Positions 23,989-31,744 of a stretch of DNA of 33,166 bases are shown here, piece after piece. Within the stretch, counting starts at the first letter, position 1. Every line of letters starts with the position of its first letter. The stretch comes from Fimbriiglobus sp. (GTDB lineage Bacteria; Planctomycetota; Planctomycetia; Gemmatales; Gemmataceae), in contig JALHQU010000054.1 of NCBI GenBank assembly GCA_022841795.1, positions 1 to 33,166 on the forward strand, read 5' to 3'. The position numbers were made by a program, and so were the translations under genes. Below the pieces are notes generated by a model, which did no database searches, was not told the DNA's origin, and worked only from the letters and a program-made list of their open reading frames with translations.

Positions 23989-24880
23989 GTGGAACCCCCT
24001 TCGGCGCCAATTCAAGTTCGCCGGCCAGTTGGGCGAACCGCCGCAGCCCGGCCAGTTCGCCCTCGCCCAGGTCGTAACGGATGATGGTGTCGAAGTAGCG
24101 GCGGACGTACCCGGGGTCGAGGCCGAGCGCCTTCGCCTCCCGCGCCGCGATCACCCCGGACCGACCCAGCCCGTGCCGCTTGGCTTTGGCGAACGCGAAC
24201 TCGGCGTCGCCGAGTTCGACCCCCGGCCGCACCGCCCACACGGCGAACACCATCGGCAGGCCGGTCTGCTCGTGCCACAGTTGGCCGAGGTCGTAGCTGA
24301 ACGGGAACCCCGGCAGGCACGCCTTCATCGCCCGGTCGCCGATGAGCAGCACCGCGTCGGTGGGCACGTCGTCCGCCGGGCGGTCGATCGGCAGCGGGTG
24401 GTATTGAATAGACCTCACCCCCCGGCCCCCTCTCCAACGTGGGGAGGGGGTGTTCAAGTCGCCATCGTGATTGGAGAACCCATTCGGCCCATAAGGTCCG
24501 GCCGTTGAACACCCCCTCCCCACGTTGGAGAGGGGGCCGGGGGGTGAGGTCTCTAGCAGCACCTTCGTCAGCGCCGCGCTGGTGCGGCTGCCCTCGTCCA
24601 GGCTCACGCTACGAATCTCGGCCCACGGTACGCGGCTGAACAACGTCACGCTCAGCACCGGCCCGCGGCTGCTGATGCCGCAGTCCGGGATGAACGTGTA
24701 GTTCCCGGCCCGCAGCAGTTCGACCACCGGGATCAGGCCGACGTCCAGTTCGTTCCGGGCCATCCGGTCGGCGAGGCGGCTGGGCAGGTCGAGGGTGAGG
24801 TCGATGCTCGGCGCGAAGTCGGTCAGCCCCTCGATGAGGGGTTTGGTGTTCAGGTAGTTGACCGCCCCGACGCGGAGCAT
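23948..24880 (-). CDS. mqnA: Chorismate dehydratase, with an inserted palindrome
   Basis: The 310-residue protein matches MqnA, which removes water from chorismate at the start of the futalosine pathway: VGAVNYLNTKPLIEGL at residues 3-18, DLPSRLADRMARNELDVGLIPVVEL, DCGISSRGPVLSVTLFSRVP, LDEGSRTSAALTKVLL, and later DAVLLIGDRAMKA and DLGQLWHEQTGLPMVFAVWAV. Between TKVLL and YHPLP lie about 47 residues encoded by a perfect inverted repeat (24411-24551). Without it the protein is about 263 residues, close to a normal MqnA. The ATG is at 24878-24880. mqnC follows with overlap, so the two are co-translated. Whether the enzyme tolerates the insertion is unknown. Confidence 0.9.
   Translation of the reverse strand: MLRVGAVNYLNTKPLIEGLTDFAPSIDLTLDLPSRLADRMARNELDVGLIPVVELLRAGNYTFIPDCGISSRGPVLSVTLFSRVPWAEIRSVSLDEGSRTSAALTKVLLETSPPGPLSNVGRGCSTAGPYGPNGFSNHDGDLNTPSPRWRGGRGVRSIQYHPLPIDRPADDVPTDAVLLIGDRAMKACLPGFPFSYDLGQLWHEQTGLPMVFAVWAVRPGVELGDAEFAFAKAKRHGLGRSGVIAAREAKALGLDPGYVRRYFDTIIRYDLGEGELAGLRRFAQLAGELELAPKGVPLVRYHRPHPVQSR
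24411..24551. repeat. 141-bp palindromic element inserted in frame in mqnA
   Basis: The arms 24411-24457 and 24505-24551 are a perfect 47-bp inverted repeat around a 47-nt loop (outer core GACCTCACCCCCCGGCCCCC). The total is 141 bp, exactly 47 codons, with no stop in the frame of mqnA. It shares its outer sequence with 16000-16168. Confidence 0.97.
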
Positions 24881-24896
24881 GGTGGCACCGTAGGAT

Positions 24897-25031
24897 GGCG
24901 AACGGCGCGACGTGAGTCCGCCGGTTCTGGGTGAACCGCGGGCGTCAGCCCGTCGGGTGGGATCCCACCCAGGCGGCTGACGCCGCCGGTTCACCAAAAA
25001 CCACCGGCGGACTCACGTCGCGCCGTTCGCC
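24897..25031. repeat. Nested inverted repeat upstream of mqnA
   Basis: The arms 24897-24925 and 25003-25031 are a perfect 29-bp pair (core GCGAACGGCGCGACGTGAGT). Within it lies an imperfect pair based on GGTGAACCG and CGGTTCACC with GGGCGTCAGCCC. Half of the outer element also occurs at 15959-15987, and the GGTTCACC unit at 9241-9260. It separates the YTV-protein terminator from mqnA. Confidence 0.9.
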
Positions 25032-25066
25032 GGGTTACTTTACGAACCGCACGCCCCGGAAAAGCA

Positions 25067-25092
25067 CAACACCCGCCGGGGGGCGGGTGTTG
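25067..25092 (-). terminator. Hairpin terminator after the YTV-repeat gene
   Basis: An 11-bp GC-rich stem (CAACACCCGCC against its complement) with a 4-nt loop starts 24 bases after the stop codon of the YTV gene. On the minus strand the stem is followed by TGCTTTTCC, a short U-run, giving the most conventional intrinsic-terminator shape in the window. Confidence 0.7.
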
Positions 25093-25115
25093 CGGAGGGG
25101 GTCACAGCGGACGGA

Positions 25116-27068
25116 TCACTCGCACGTCGGCAGGCACACCGGCACGCACCGCGTGACCGGCTTGCACACCGTGTACGTCTGCATCTCGCACACCGTCGTC
25201 GGCACCATCTGGCACTCCTGGTACGCCTCCGTCCGGCAGACGGTGCGGTTCACGTACCGCACGTGCTGCTCGGTGACGGTGCGGCAGGTGTGGTACCGCA
25301 CCACCCGCTGGCACTGCTCGGCCTCGTACCGGACGGTGCGGACCGGCACCTGCCGCACGCACTCCTCCGGCACGTACTCGCACACCCGCCGACAGACGGT
25401 GCGGACGTGATCCCGCTTCTCCATCCGGCAGGTGGTGTACGGGATGTTCTGCACATACGTTTCGGGCACGTAGCTGCACACGCGGCGGGTGACGTACCGT
25501 GTACATACTTCGGGCACCACGCGACAGGTGGTGACGGGCACGCTCACGGTGCGGGTTTCCGGCACGTAGCTGCACACGCGGCGGCAGACGTACCGGGTGT
25601 GCGTCTCGGGCACCATCCGGCAGGTGGTGTAGCACACCTGGCGGACGTGGTGTTCGGGCACCGTGTAGCAGCGGTAGCGGGTGCAGGTGTAGCTGTGCTG
25701 CTGGGCTTCCATCCGGCAGGTGGTGTACGGGATCTGCCGCACCTGCTCTTCCGGGATGCGGATGCACCGGGTGCGGGTCACCGTCCGCGTGCAGGTCTCG
25801 GGCACCACCCGGCAGGTGGTGTACGGCACGCAGATCACTTCCGTGTACGGCACGCACCGCGTCACCGGCACCTGCACCGGGGTGCAGACGGCCTTCCGCA
25901 CGCAGTGCGTCTCGGTGATCGTGCGGCACTCAGTCCGCGGGCAGTACACCCGCTTGCACACCGTCCGCGGCGGGCACTGGACCTGTTCGCACACCACCTG
26001 GCCGGGGCAGTAGTGGGTGGTGCAGGTGCACGGGTCGAACGTGCTGGTGCCGGGCAGCTGCACCCGCCGCGTCACCACCGGGCCGGGGATGGTCTCCGTC
26101 ACCGTCTGCCACTCGCCCACTTCCACCTGGATCGTCCGCTGGGTGGTGACGGGTTCGATCACATAGCTGACCCGGTTCTGGGTGACGTAATCCGTCTCGG
26201 TGCGGTACCGGGTGATCGGCACCTGCCGCACGTGCTGCTGCACCTCCTGGCGGTAGGTGGTGTAGCTCACCGGCTCCTGGTACGTCTGCGTCTCGGTCCG
26301 CCAGTGGGTGTACCGCTGCTCGCGGACGTGCTGCTCGTACACCGGGTGGTAGGTGGTGTAGTTCACCGGCACCTGGTACGGTTCCCGCACCTGCCGGTAG
26401 GTGGTGTACGGCACGTCCCGGACGTGCTGCTCGTACACCGGCCGGTTGACCGTGTACTGCACCGGCTCCTGGTACTCGTTCACCACCGGCCGGTTCACCG
26501 TGTACGTCCGCTCCTGGGTGTGCGTCTCGTACACCCGGCGGTTGACGGTGTACTGCACCGGCTCGGTGTACTCGTTCACCACCGGCCGGTTGACGGTGCG
26601 GGTGACCTGCCGCACGTGATTCTCGTACACCGGGTGGTAGGTGCTGTACGGCACCTGCTCAACCACGTCGCGGTACACCGGCCGGTTGACCGTGTACCGC
26701 TGCTCCTGCATGTGCGTCTCGTACACCGGCCGGTTGACCGTGTACGTCTGCACCTGCTCGTGCGGCTCGACCACCGTGCGGTGGGTGGTGTACGGCACCG
26801 CCTCCGTCACCGTGTCGTACACCGGGCGGTAGCGGGTGACCGTCTGCGGCTGGTACACGGTGCGGGACACCGGCCGCTGGTGCGTCTCGGTCACGTACTC
26901 CGTGACCGTGCGGTACGCCACCTGGGGCGCAGCCGGCGCGCACTGGGCCGGGGCGACGACCGGCGCCGGGTACCGGCACAGGCCGCAGTGGAACGCCCGC
27001 GCGGCGGGCAGGCCGAGGGCCCCGGCCGTCAGGCCGAGGGCGACCGCGAATCGGAGCAACGGGTTCAT
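25116..27068 (-). CDS. Secreted YTV-repeat cell-envelope protein
   Basis: The 650-residue protein has a signal peptide ending near ARA-FHCG. Residues about 45-320 are tandem 16-residue units of the type YTVNRPVYETHxxEQx, with Tyr, Thr, Val and Arg at fixed places. Residues about 335-420 are a cysteine-rich non-repeated linker. Residues about 420-640 are a second repeat series with 32-residue units (two 16-mers) such as YTTCRxVPETxTRYV plus RRVCSYVPETxVxxxP, carrying regular cysteines. This matches the YTV domain first described in Rhodopirellula proteins and proposed as a disulfide-linked wall component. The alternating pattern suggests beta-strands. The ATG at 27066-27068 follows GAGGTGAAGG. 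It is followed by a terminator. Confidence 0.85.
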   Translation of the reverse strand: MNPLLRFAVALGLTAGALGLPAARAFHCGLCRYPAPVVAPAQCAPAAPQVAYRTVTEYVTETHQRPVSRTVYQPQTVTRYRPVYDTVTEAVPYTTHRTVVEPHEQVQTYTVNRPVYETHMQEQRYTVNRPVYRDVVEQVPYSTYHPVYENHVRQVTRTVNRPVVNEYTEPVQYTVNRRVYETHTQERTYTVNRPVVNEYQEPVQYTVNRPVYEQHVRDVPYTTYRQVREPYQVPVNYTTYHPVYEQHVREQRYTHWRTETQTYQEPVSYTTYRQEVQQHVRQVPITRYRTETDYVTQNRVSYVIEPVTTQRTIQVEVGEWQTVTETIPGPVVTRRVQLPGTSTFDPCTCTTHYCPGQVVCEQVQCPPRTVCKRVYCPRTECRTITETHCVRKAVCTPVQVPVTRCVPYTEVICVPYTTCRVVPETCTRTVTRTRCIRIPEEQVRQIPYTTCRMEAQQHSYTCTRYRCYTVPEHHVRQVCYTTCRMVPETHTRYVCRRVCSYVPETRTVSVPVTTCRVVPEVCTRYVTRRVCSYVPETYVQNIPYTTCRMEKRDHVRTVCRRVCEYVPEECVRQVPVRTVRYEAEQCQRVVRYHTCRTVTEQHVRYVNRTVCRTEAYQECQMVPTTVCEMQTYTVCKPVTRCVPVCLPTCE

Positions 27069-27289
27069 CCTTCACCTCGCCGGGTGTGCGTCCTGGGTGA
27101 GAACTCGGGGCAAACGGGGCAGTCAATCAACTGTCGTTATCCTGCCGAACGAACGCCCCCGCGCCGACCGCCCTGCGTCCCCTTCCCCCCAAATCCCCGC
27201 CCCCGCCGACCGCGCCGCCTGCGCACCCCGCGCCACCCGCGCCACCCGAGAATCGGCACCACCCGCGCCACCGTTCCCGGCCTGTGCCT

Positions 27290-27358
27290 TGAGAGTGGTC
27301 GGCACACTCCGTGTGCCGTGAACCAGCAACGGCACACGGAGTGTGCCGACCACTCTCA
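27290..27358. repeat. Perfect 30-bp inverted repeat in a divergent promoter region
   Basis: The arms 27290-27319 and 27329-27358 pair perfectly around 9 nt. The core GGCACACTCCGTGTGCC is that of 8834-8907 and 11475-11540, but the outer arms are GAGAGTGGTC instead of AAGTAGTA. It lies in the 338-base space between the divergent YTV gene (start 27068) and the next gene (27407), where no other gene is seen. Confidence 0.95.
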
Positions 27359-27406
27359 GACCGTGCCACCGGCGAATTCCTCCCGCCGTTCCCGTACCAT
27401 GCCGGT

Positions 27407-28267
27407 ATGACCGACGGCACGCCCCCGGACCGCGACGAGTGCGTCGAGCAGGCGTACTTCTTCCGCGTCTTCCGCGAGCGGCTGGAGGCCAACCACGCCG
27501 CCCAGGAGGTGCTGAACGGCATCGCCGAGGAACTGCTCACCACCACCCGCCTGCCGATGGCCGTGCAGTTCCTGTCCACCGAGCTGAAGCACAGCGGGCT
27601 GCTGTCGTCCGGGTTCGCCAACCTGCCGCACTACTTCACCCCGTTCCAGCGGTTCGTCGCCCGCCAGTCGGAGGACGACAAGCGGAAGTTCCCGTTCCAG
27701 TCCGCCCTGCTGGTGCTGGAGCGCGAGGCGGCGTACAAGGCCGGCACCCCCACCCACTCCGGCCTGTTCGTGTACCAGTTCGAGGTCATCACCCGGAACA
27801 AGCTGGGGTACGAGGACGGGCTGGTCGCGATGAGCGAGGAGCCGTTCTACCCGCAGGCGTGGCGGGACAACGCGAACATGATCCGCCGGCAGATCGGCAT
27901 GGTCGAGTTCGCCGAGTTGGTGTACCTGCGGTCGGAGCTGTACCCGGCCGACCAGCGGCGGCGGGACCCGGGGTTCGTGCCGTCGCTGCCCCCGCTGTTC
28001 GGCGACCGGGAGGGGAAGATCGCCAAGGCCAGCCGGGGCCGCGACCCGCTGTTCCTGTTCGCCGCCCTCCAGCGGCAGTTGGGCTACCCGGAGGTGCCCC
28101 GCCCGCGGCCGAAGGACGACCCGATCACCCGGCTGCAGGAGCTGCAGCACAAGCTGCGGGAGATGGACGCGCGGATCCGGATGCTCGAGTCCGAAACCCG
28201 CGGCACGTTCGACCCCACCCAGTTCGGCAAACCCGACCTGTTCCGCGACCTGAAGGACGACGAGTGA
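27407..28267 (+). CDS. Uncharacterised conserved-looking soluble protein
   Basis: The 286-residue protein has no signal peptide. It is mostly helical at the N-terminus (CVEQAYFFRVFRERLEANHAAQEVLNGIAEELLTT), has a central alpha/beta part (FPFQSALLVLEREAAYKAG, SGLFVYQFEVITRNKLGYEDGL), and ends in a coiled coil of about 30 residues (ITRLQELQHKLREMDARIRMLE). No catalytic motif is recognised. The ATG at 27407 is chosen because the longer reading begins in a repeat; its ribosome site is weak. Codon use matches neighbours, supporting a real gene. Confidence 0.7.
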   Translation: MTDGTPPDRDECVEQAYFFRVFRERLEANHAAQEVLNGIAEELLTTTRLPMAVQFLSTELKHSGLLSSGFANLPHYFTPFQRFVARQSEDDKRKFPFQSALLVLEREAAYKAGTPTHSGLFVYQFEVITRNKLGYEDGLVAMSEEPFYPQAWRDNANMIRRQIGMVEFAELVYLRSELYPADQRRRDPGFVPSLPPLFGDREGKIAKASRGRDPLFLFAALQRQLGYPEVPRPRPKDDPITRLQELQHKLREMDARIRMLESETRGTFDPTQFGKPDLFRDLKDDE

Positions 28268-28374
28268 ACCCGGCGGGCGGCGGCGGGGTCTAACAGTATG
28301 GAGAGTTGCGATCCTGGCTGTTGATGCCGAGTTCGGCGGAGTGAGTACGCCGGTCAGTGATGTCGGCCCCTGTT

Positions 28375-28565
28375 TTTCGCCGCGGAGCGGCCGTCGACCG
28401 TAGCCCAGGGCGGAAGCCCTGGGTTGGTGGAATGGATGTACCCCGCCCCGGAGGGGCCGGCGGCGCATGTTCGTCGCCGGCCCCTCCGGGGCGGGGCGGT
28501 GTTGAACACCGCTTCCCAGGGCTTCCGCCCTGGGCTACACCCGACGGCCGCTCCGCGGCGTCCGG
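28375..28565. repeat. REP-like palindrome cluster, CCCAGGGC family
   Basis: In the 342-base gap after the 286-residue gene, two inverted units (TAGCCCAGGGCGGAAGCCCT near 28400 and AGGGCTTCCGCCCTGGGCTA near 28518) flank an inner pair CCCCGCCCCGGAGGGGCCGG/CCGGCCCCTCCGGGGCGGGG (28441-28496). The outer CGCCGCGGAGCGGCCGTCG pair extends it. It is related to the array around the transposase at 5633-6622. The remaining 28268-28374 holds nothing I can identify. Confidence 0.9.
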
Positions 28566-28609
28566 AATCAAGACCATCTGGTGTGAGGGGCTTCGCAAGG
28601 GTTCCCGTC

Positions 28610-28855
28610 ATGAATGACCCGGATCTGCGACTGACGAAGCAACAAGCCTACTTCGCGATGTTCGAGTTCCTTCGCTGTCACTACGAGCGCGGCCCGACGG
28701 ACGAAATCGGCGCGTTGCTCGGCAGTCTGTCGCTCCTACCCGATGGTACCTCCGCTGACCCGGCCTACCTTGACGATTGGGCCGAAGCCGTATCGGCTGT
28801 ACTCTCGGCCGAGAAGGCGGGTGGCTACGCCGCAGCCGCCTTCCAGACTGAATGA
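28610..28855 (+). CDS. Small uncharacterised protein
   Basis: The 81-residue protein is acidic and helical: LTKQQAYFAMFEFLRCHYER, DEIGALLGSLSLLPDGTSADPAYLDDWAEAVSAVL. The pattern recalls small proteins seen beside toxin-immunity genes, but that is a weak impression and no toxin is next to it. The ATG at 28610 lies nine bases after AAGG. It precedes the RNase R gene by 48 nt on the same strand and follows a palindrome cluster, so it may be cotranscribed with RNase R. Confidence 0.6.
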   Translation: MNDPDLRLTKQQAYFAMFEFLRCHYERGPTDEIGALLGSLSLLPDGTSADPAYLDDWAEAVSAVLSAEKAGGYAAAAFQTE

Positions 28856-28903
28856 AATCCCGTCGCGGCTCGAAGACTCGACCCGACCTACCATAAGCAA
28901 AGC

Positions 28904-31744
28904 ATGTCCGATCTCACCACCCGCATCCTCGCTGCCCTCGGCCGCCAGAGTTACACCCCGCTCAAGCCGAAGGTGCTGGCGAAGCGGATGAGCGTCGGCG
29001 ACGCCGAGTACCCCGAGTTCCGCCGCACCCTCCGCCAGCTCGTCCACGAGGGCCGCGTCGAGGTCGGGCGGAACAACACCCTCAAGCTGGCCGACCAGCA
29101 CGGCAGCGTCGTCGGCACCTACCGCCGCACGAACAAGGGCATCGGGTTCGTCCGCCCGGACCTCAAGCCCAACGAGGAGCCGATGGCGGACATCCTCATC
29201 CGCGAAGGCCGCGAGATGGACGCCAGCACCGGCGACCGGGTGGTGGTGAAGCTGAGCCGGCGGGCGAGCAAGCTGGAGAACGCCCGCGGGGAGGTGGTGC
29301 GGATTCTGGAACGCAGCACCCGCACGTTCGTCGGCACCTACTTCGAGCGGGACAACGAGGCGTTCGTGCGGGTGGACGGCACCGTGTTCGCGCACAGCGT
29401 GGCCGTCGGCGACCCCGGCGCGAAGGGGGCGAAGCCGCAGGACAAGGTGCAGATCGACCTGCTGCGGTTCCCCACCGCCGACAGCCGCGGCGAGGGCGTC
29501 ATCACCGAGGTGTTCGGCCCGCTCACCAAGCCGGGCGTGGACATCCTCACCGTCATCCGCGCCTTCGGCATCCCGGACGAATTCCCCGAGGAGGTGCTGA
29601 CCGAGGCGCGGGCACAGGCCGACCAGTTCAACGAGTCCGACCTGCACGGCCGCACCGACTTCACCGGCGAAACGGTCGTCACCATCGACCCGGTGGACGC
29701 GAAGGACTTCGACGACGCCGTCAGCGTGACCATCGACCCGGATACGCAGCACTGGATTTTGACGGTCCACATCGCGGACGTGGGGCACTTCTGCAAACCC
29801 GGCGGGCATTTGGATAACGAGGCCCGCAAACGGGGCACCAGCGTGTACCTGCCGCAGCGGGTGATCCCGATGTTCCCGGAGGTGATCTCGAACGGGCTGG
29901 CCAGCCTGCAACAGGGGAAGGTGCGGTACGTGAAGACGGTGCGGATCGAGTACACCCCGCACCTGCAACAGGCGCATGTGTCGTTCTTCAACGGGGCGAT
30001 CAAGGTCGCGAAGCGGTTCAGTTACGAGCAGGTGCAGGGGTTGTTGAGTGGGGCCGACGACCTACCCCCCCCCGCCCCCCTCCCTGAAGGGAAGGGGGAG
30101 CCAGAGGGTCTTTCTCCCCCCTTCCCTCCCAGGGAGGGGGGGCCGGGGGGGGTAGGTTCTTCGCTGCCCCCCGGCGTCCGCCCGATGCTGTTCCGCATGA
30201 AGCAACTCGCCCTGCTGCTCCGCGCCAAACGGATGAAGCGGGGGGCGCTCGAACTCACTATGCCGGAGGCGGTGCTGGAGTACGACGCGCTCGGCAAGGT
30301 GAGCGGCGCGCACTTCGCCCCGCACGACCTGAGCCACCAGATCATCGAGGAGTTCATGCTGGCGGCGAACGTGGCCGTGGCCGAACACTTCGGCCGGCTG
30401 GGGGTGCCGTTCCTGCGGCGGGTCCACCCGGCGCCGAACGAGGACAAGCTGTACGACTTCTCGCAGTTCGCCGCCCTGCTCGGGTACCCGATGAAGCGGC
30501 ACCTGGATCGGTTCGAACTGCAACGCCTGCTGCACGACACCGCCGACAAGCCGGAACGCGCCGCCATCCATTACTCGCTGCTCCGCAGCCTGAAGCAGGC
30601 GGCGTACAGCCCGATCCAGGACGAGCACTACGCGCTGGCGTTCCAGGACTACTGCCACTTCACCTCGCCCATCCGCCGCTACCCGGACCTGCAAGTTCAC
30701 CGCCTGCTCGACCGCTGGGTGAAGACCGGCAAGGCGAGCGCGGACGAGGCCGAGCTGGTGGCGCTGGGCGACCACTGCTCGAAGACGGAGCGGCGGGCGG
30801 AGCAGGCCGAGCGGGAGCTGGTGAAGCTCCGCATCCTGCAACACCTGAGCACCCGGCTGGGCGAGCAGTTCGACGCGGTCATCACCGGGGTGGCCGAGTA
30901 CGGGTTCTTCGCCCAGGCCGAGCGGTTCCCGGCCGAGGGGCTGGTTCACATTTCGTCGCTGACCGACGACTACTACTCCTTCGACGAGAGCAGCCACAGC
31001 CTGACGGGCGGGCGGCACAAGAAACGGTACCGACTGGGCGACCGGGTGCGGACGGAGGTGGCGCGGGTGGACCTCCAGCGGCGGATGCTGGATTTGCGAT
31101 TGACCCCCCTCGCCCCTGGGGGGAGAGGGGAGCAAGAGACGCAACACCCGCAAGCCGAAGGGCCTGCCGAAGGCGAAGAAGAAGAAGCGGTAGGATGTCC
31201 ATCGGGTGGCCGACCGTCTCCGACGGTCGGTACCGACTCCCGGAGGGAGTCGGCCACCCTACTTCCCCAGCTTCGTCGGCGGGATGAGCGTGTCGTCGGC
31301 CGTCCGCTCGCGCGTCGGCCTCCGCGGCGGCAGGGCGTCGGCCAGCGACGACCCCGGCGTCCGCAGCCACTCGATCCACGCCTCTTGCATGGCGTCCAGG
31401 TCCTTGAACCCGTACACGGCGTCGGCCGCCTTCTCCCACGATCCGCCTTCACGCAGCCCTTGCTCCAGGAACACGATCAGCACCTGCTCGCTCGACTTGA
31501 ACTCCTTCTTCGCGTCGTCCAGGTGGGCGGCACCGACCCGCCGGGAAAGCAGGAACCGCACCAGCGAGTGCCCCTGCGCGTACAGCACCGGCAAATCCTG
31601 CGGGTACTCCTTCATCGGCAGCAGGTGCTTCAGCCGGATGCCGCGGCCGGCGTTCAGCACCTCGCGGCACCTGATGTCGTGTTCCGCCTGCTCGCGGAAG
31701 GTTTCGGCGGTGAGCGCGATGCCCTCGTCCACCCAGCGGGGTAG
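28904..31744 (+). CDS. rnr: Ribonuclease R, with an internal insertion and a shifted 3' end
   Basis: The frame codes 946 residues, but only about 1-733 are RNase R, a processive 3'-5' exoribonuclease. In order: N-terminal helix-turn-helix-like and cold-shock domains, the RNB catalytic domain with IDPVDAKDFDDAV (about 262-275, catalytic aspartates) and IADVGHFCKPGGHLDNEARKRG, and an S1 domain ending in RMLDLRL near 733. Residues about 386-418 are encoded by a palindrome (30060-30157). After residue 733 the frame enters a C/G-run palindrome and continues for 213 residues antisense to the sigma-factor gene. In the +1 frame, 31134-31193 encodes a lysine-rich tail ending KGLPKAKKKKR and TAG, as expected for RNase R. 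The ATG at 28904 has no clear ribosome site. Confidence 0.9.
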   Translation: MSDLTTRILAALGRQSYTPLKPKVLAKRMSVGDAEYPEFRRTLRQLVHEGRVEVGRNNTLKLADQHGSVVGTYRRTNKGIGFVRPDLKPNEEPMADILIREGREMDASTGDRVVVKLSRRASKLENARGEVVRILERSTRTFVGTYFERDNEAFVRVDGTVFAHSVAVGDPGAKGAKPQDKVQIDLLRFPTADSRGEGVITEVFGPLTKPGVDILTVIRAFGIPDEFPEEVLTEARAQADQFNESDLHGRTDFTGETVVTIDPVDAKDFDDAVSVTIDPDTQHWILTVHIADVGHFCKPGGHLDNEARKRGTSVYLPQRVIPMFPEVISNGLASLQQGKVRYVKTVRIEYTPHLQQAHVSFFNGAIKVAKRFSYEQVQGLLSGADDLPPPAPLPEGKGEPEGLSPPFPPREGGPGGVGSSLPPGVRPMLFRMKQLALLLRAKRMKRGALELTMPEAVLEYDALGKVSGAHFAPHDLSHQIIEEFMLAANVAVAEHFGRLGVPFLRRVHPAPNEDKLYDFSQFAALLGYPMKRHLDRFELQRLLHDTADKPERAAIHYSLLRSLKQAAYSPIQDEHYALAFQDYCHFTSPIRRYPDLQVHRLLDRWVKTGKASADEAELVALGDHCSKTERRAEQAERELVKLRILQHLSTRLGEQFDAVITGVAEYGFFAQAERFPAEGLVHISSLTDDYYSFDESSHSLTGGRHKKRYRLGDRVRTEVARVDLQRRMLDLRLTPLAPGGRGEQETQHPQAEGPAEGEEEEAVGCPSGGRPSPTVGTDSRRESATLLPQLRRRDERVVGRPLARRPPRRQGVGQRRPRRPQPLDPRLLHGVQVLEPVHGVGRLLPRSAFTQPLLQEHDQHLLARLELLLRVVQVGGTDPPGKQEPHQRVPLRVQHRQILRVLLHRQQVLQPDAAAGVQHLAAPDVVFRLLAEGFGGERDALVHPAG
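30060..30157. repeat. Palindromic element inside rnr
   Basis: An imperfect inverted repeat with arms beginning ACCTACCCCCC (30060) and ending GGGGGGTAGGT (30157) encloses an inner CTCCCTGAAGGGAAGGGGG / TTCCCTCCCAGGGAGG pairing. It is read in frame as a proline/glycine-rich stretch between GADD and SLPPGVRPML, interrupting the RNB domain. Confidence 0.85.
31103..31193 (+). other. Displaced original C-terminus of RNase R
   Basis: A short palindrome (CCCCTCGCCCCTGGGGGGAG, 31106-31125 and flanks) follows the S1 domain. From 31134 the next frame reads 19 codons rich in Arg and Lys and stops with TAG at 31191-31193. The likely insertion (31103-31133) is 31 nt, one more than a multiple of three, which explains the shift. 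An alternative is a one-base error in the C or G runs. Confidence 0.65.
31204..31259. repeat. Double-hairpin element, GGTGGCCGAC family, copy 3
   Basis: The 56-bp unit is nearly identical to 13959-14014 and 17993-18048. It lies between the predicted original rnr stop (31191-31193) and the sigma-factor stop (31259-31261), two convergent genes. Confidence 0.9.

Noticed and set aside
25263-27410. A 715-codon plus-strand open frame with histidine- and valine-rich repeats
   Set aside because: It is the antisense shadow of the YTV-repeat gene; the minus-strand frame has a signal peptide, a ribosome site and a recognised family.
28302-28320. A string (AGAGTTGCGATCCTGGCTG) resembling the conserved 5' start of 16S rRNA
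   Set aside because: Only this short stretch matches, and what follows is repeat sequence and a protein gene with no further rRNA-like sequence.
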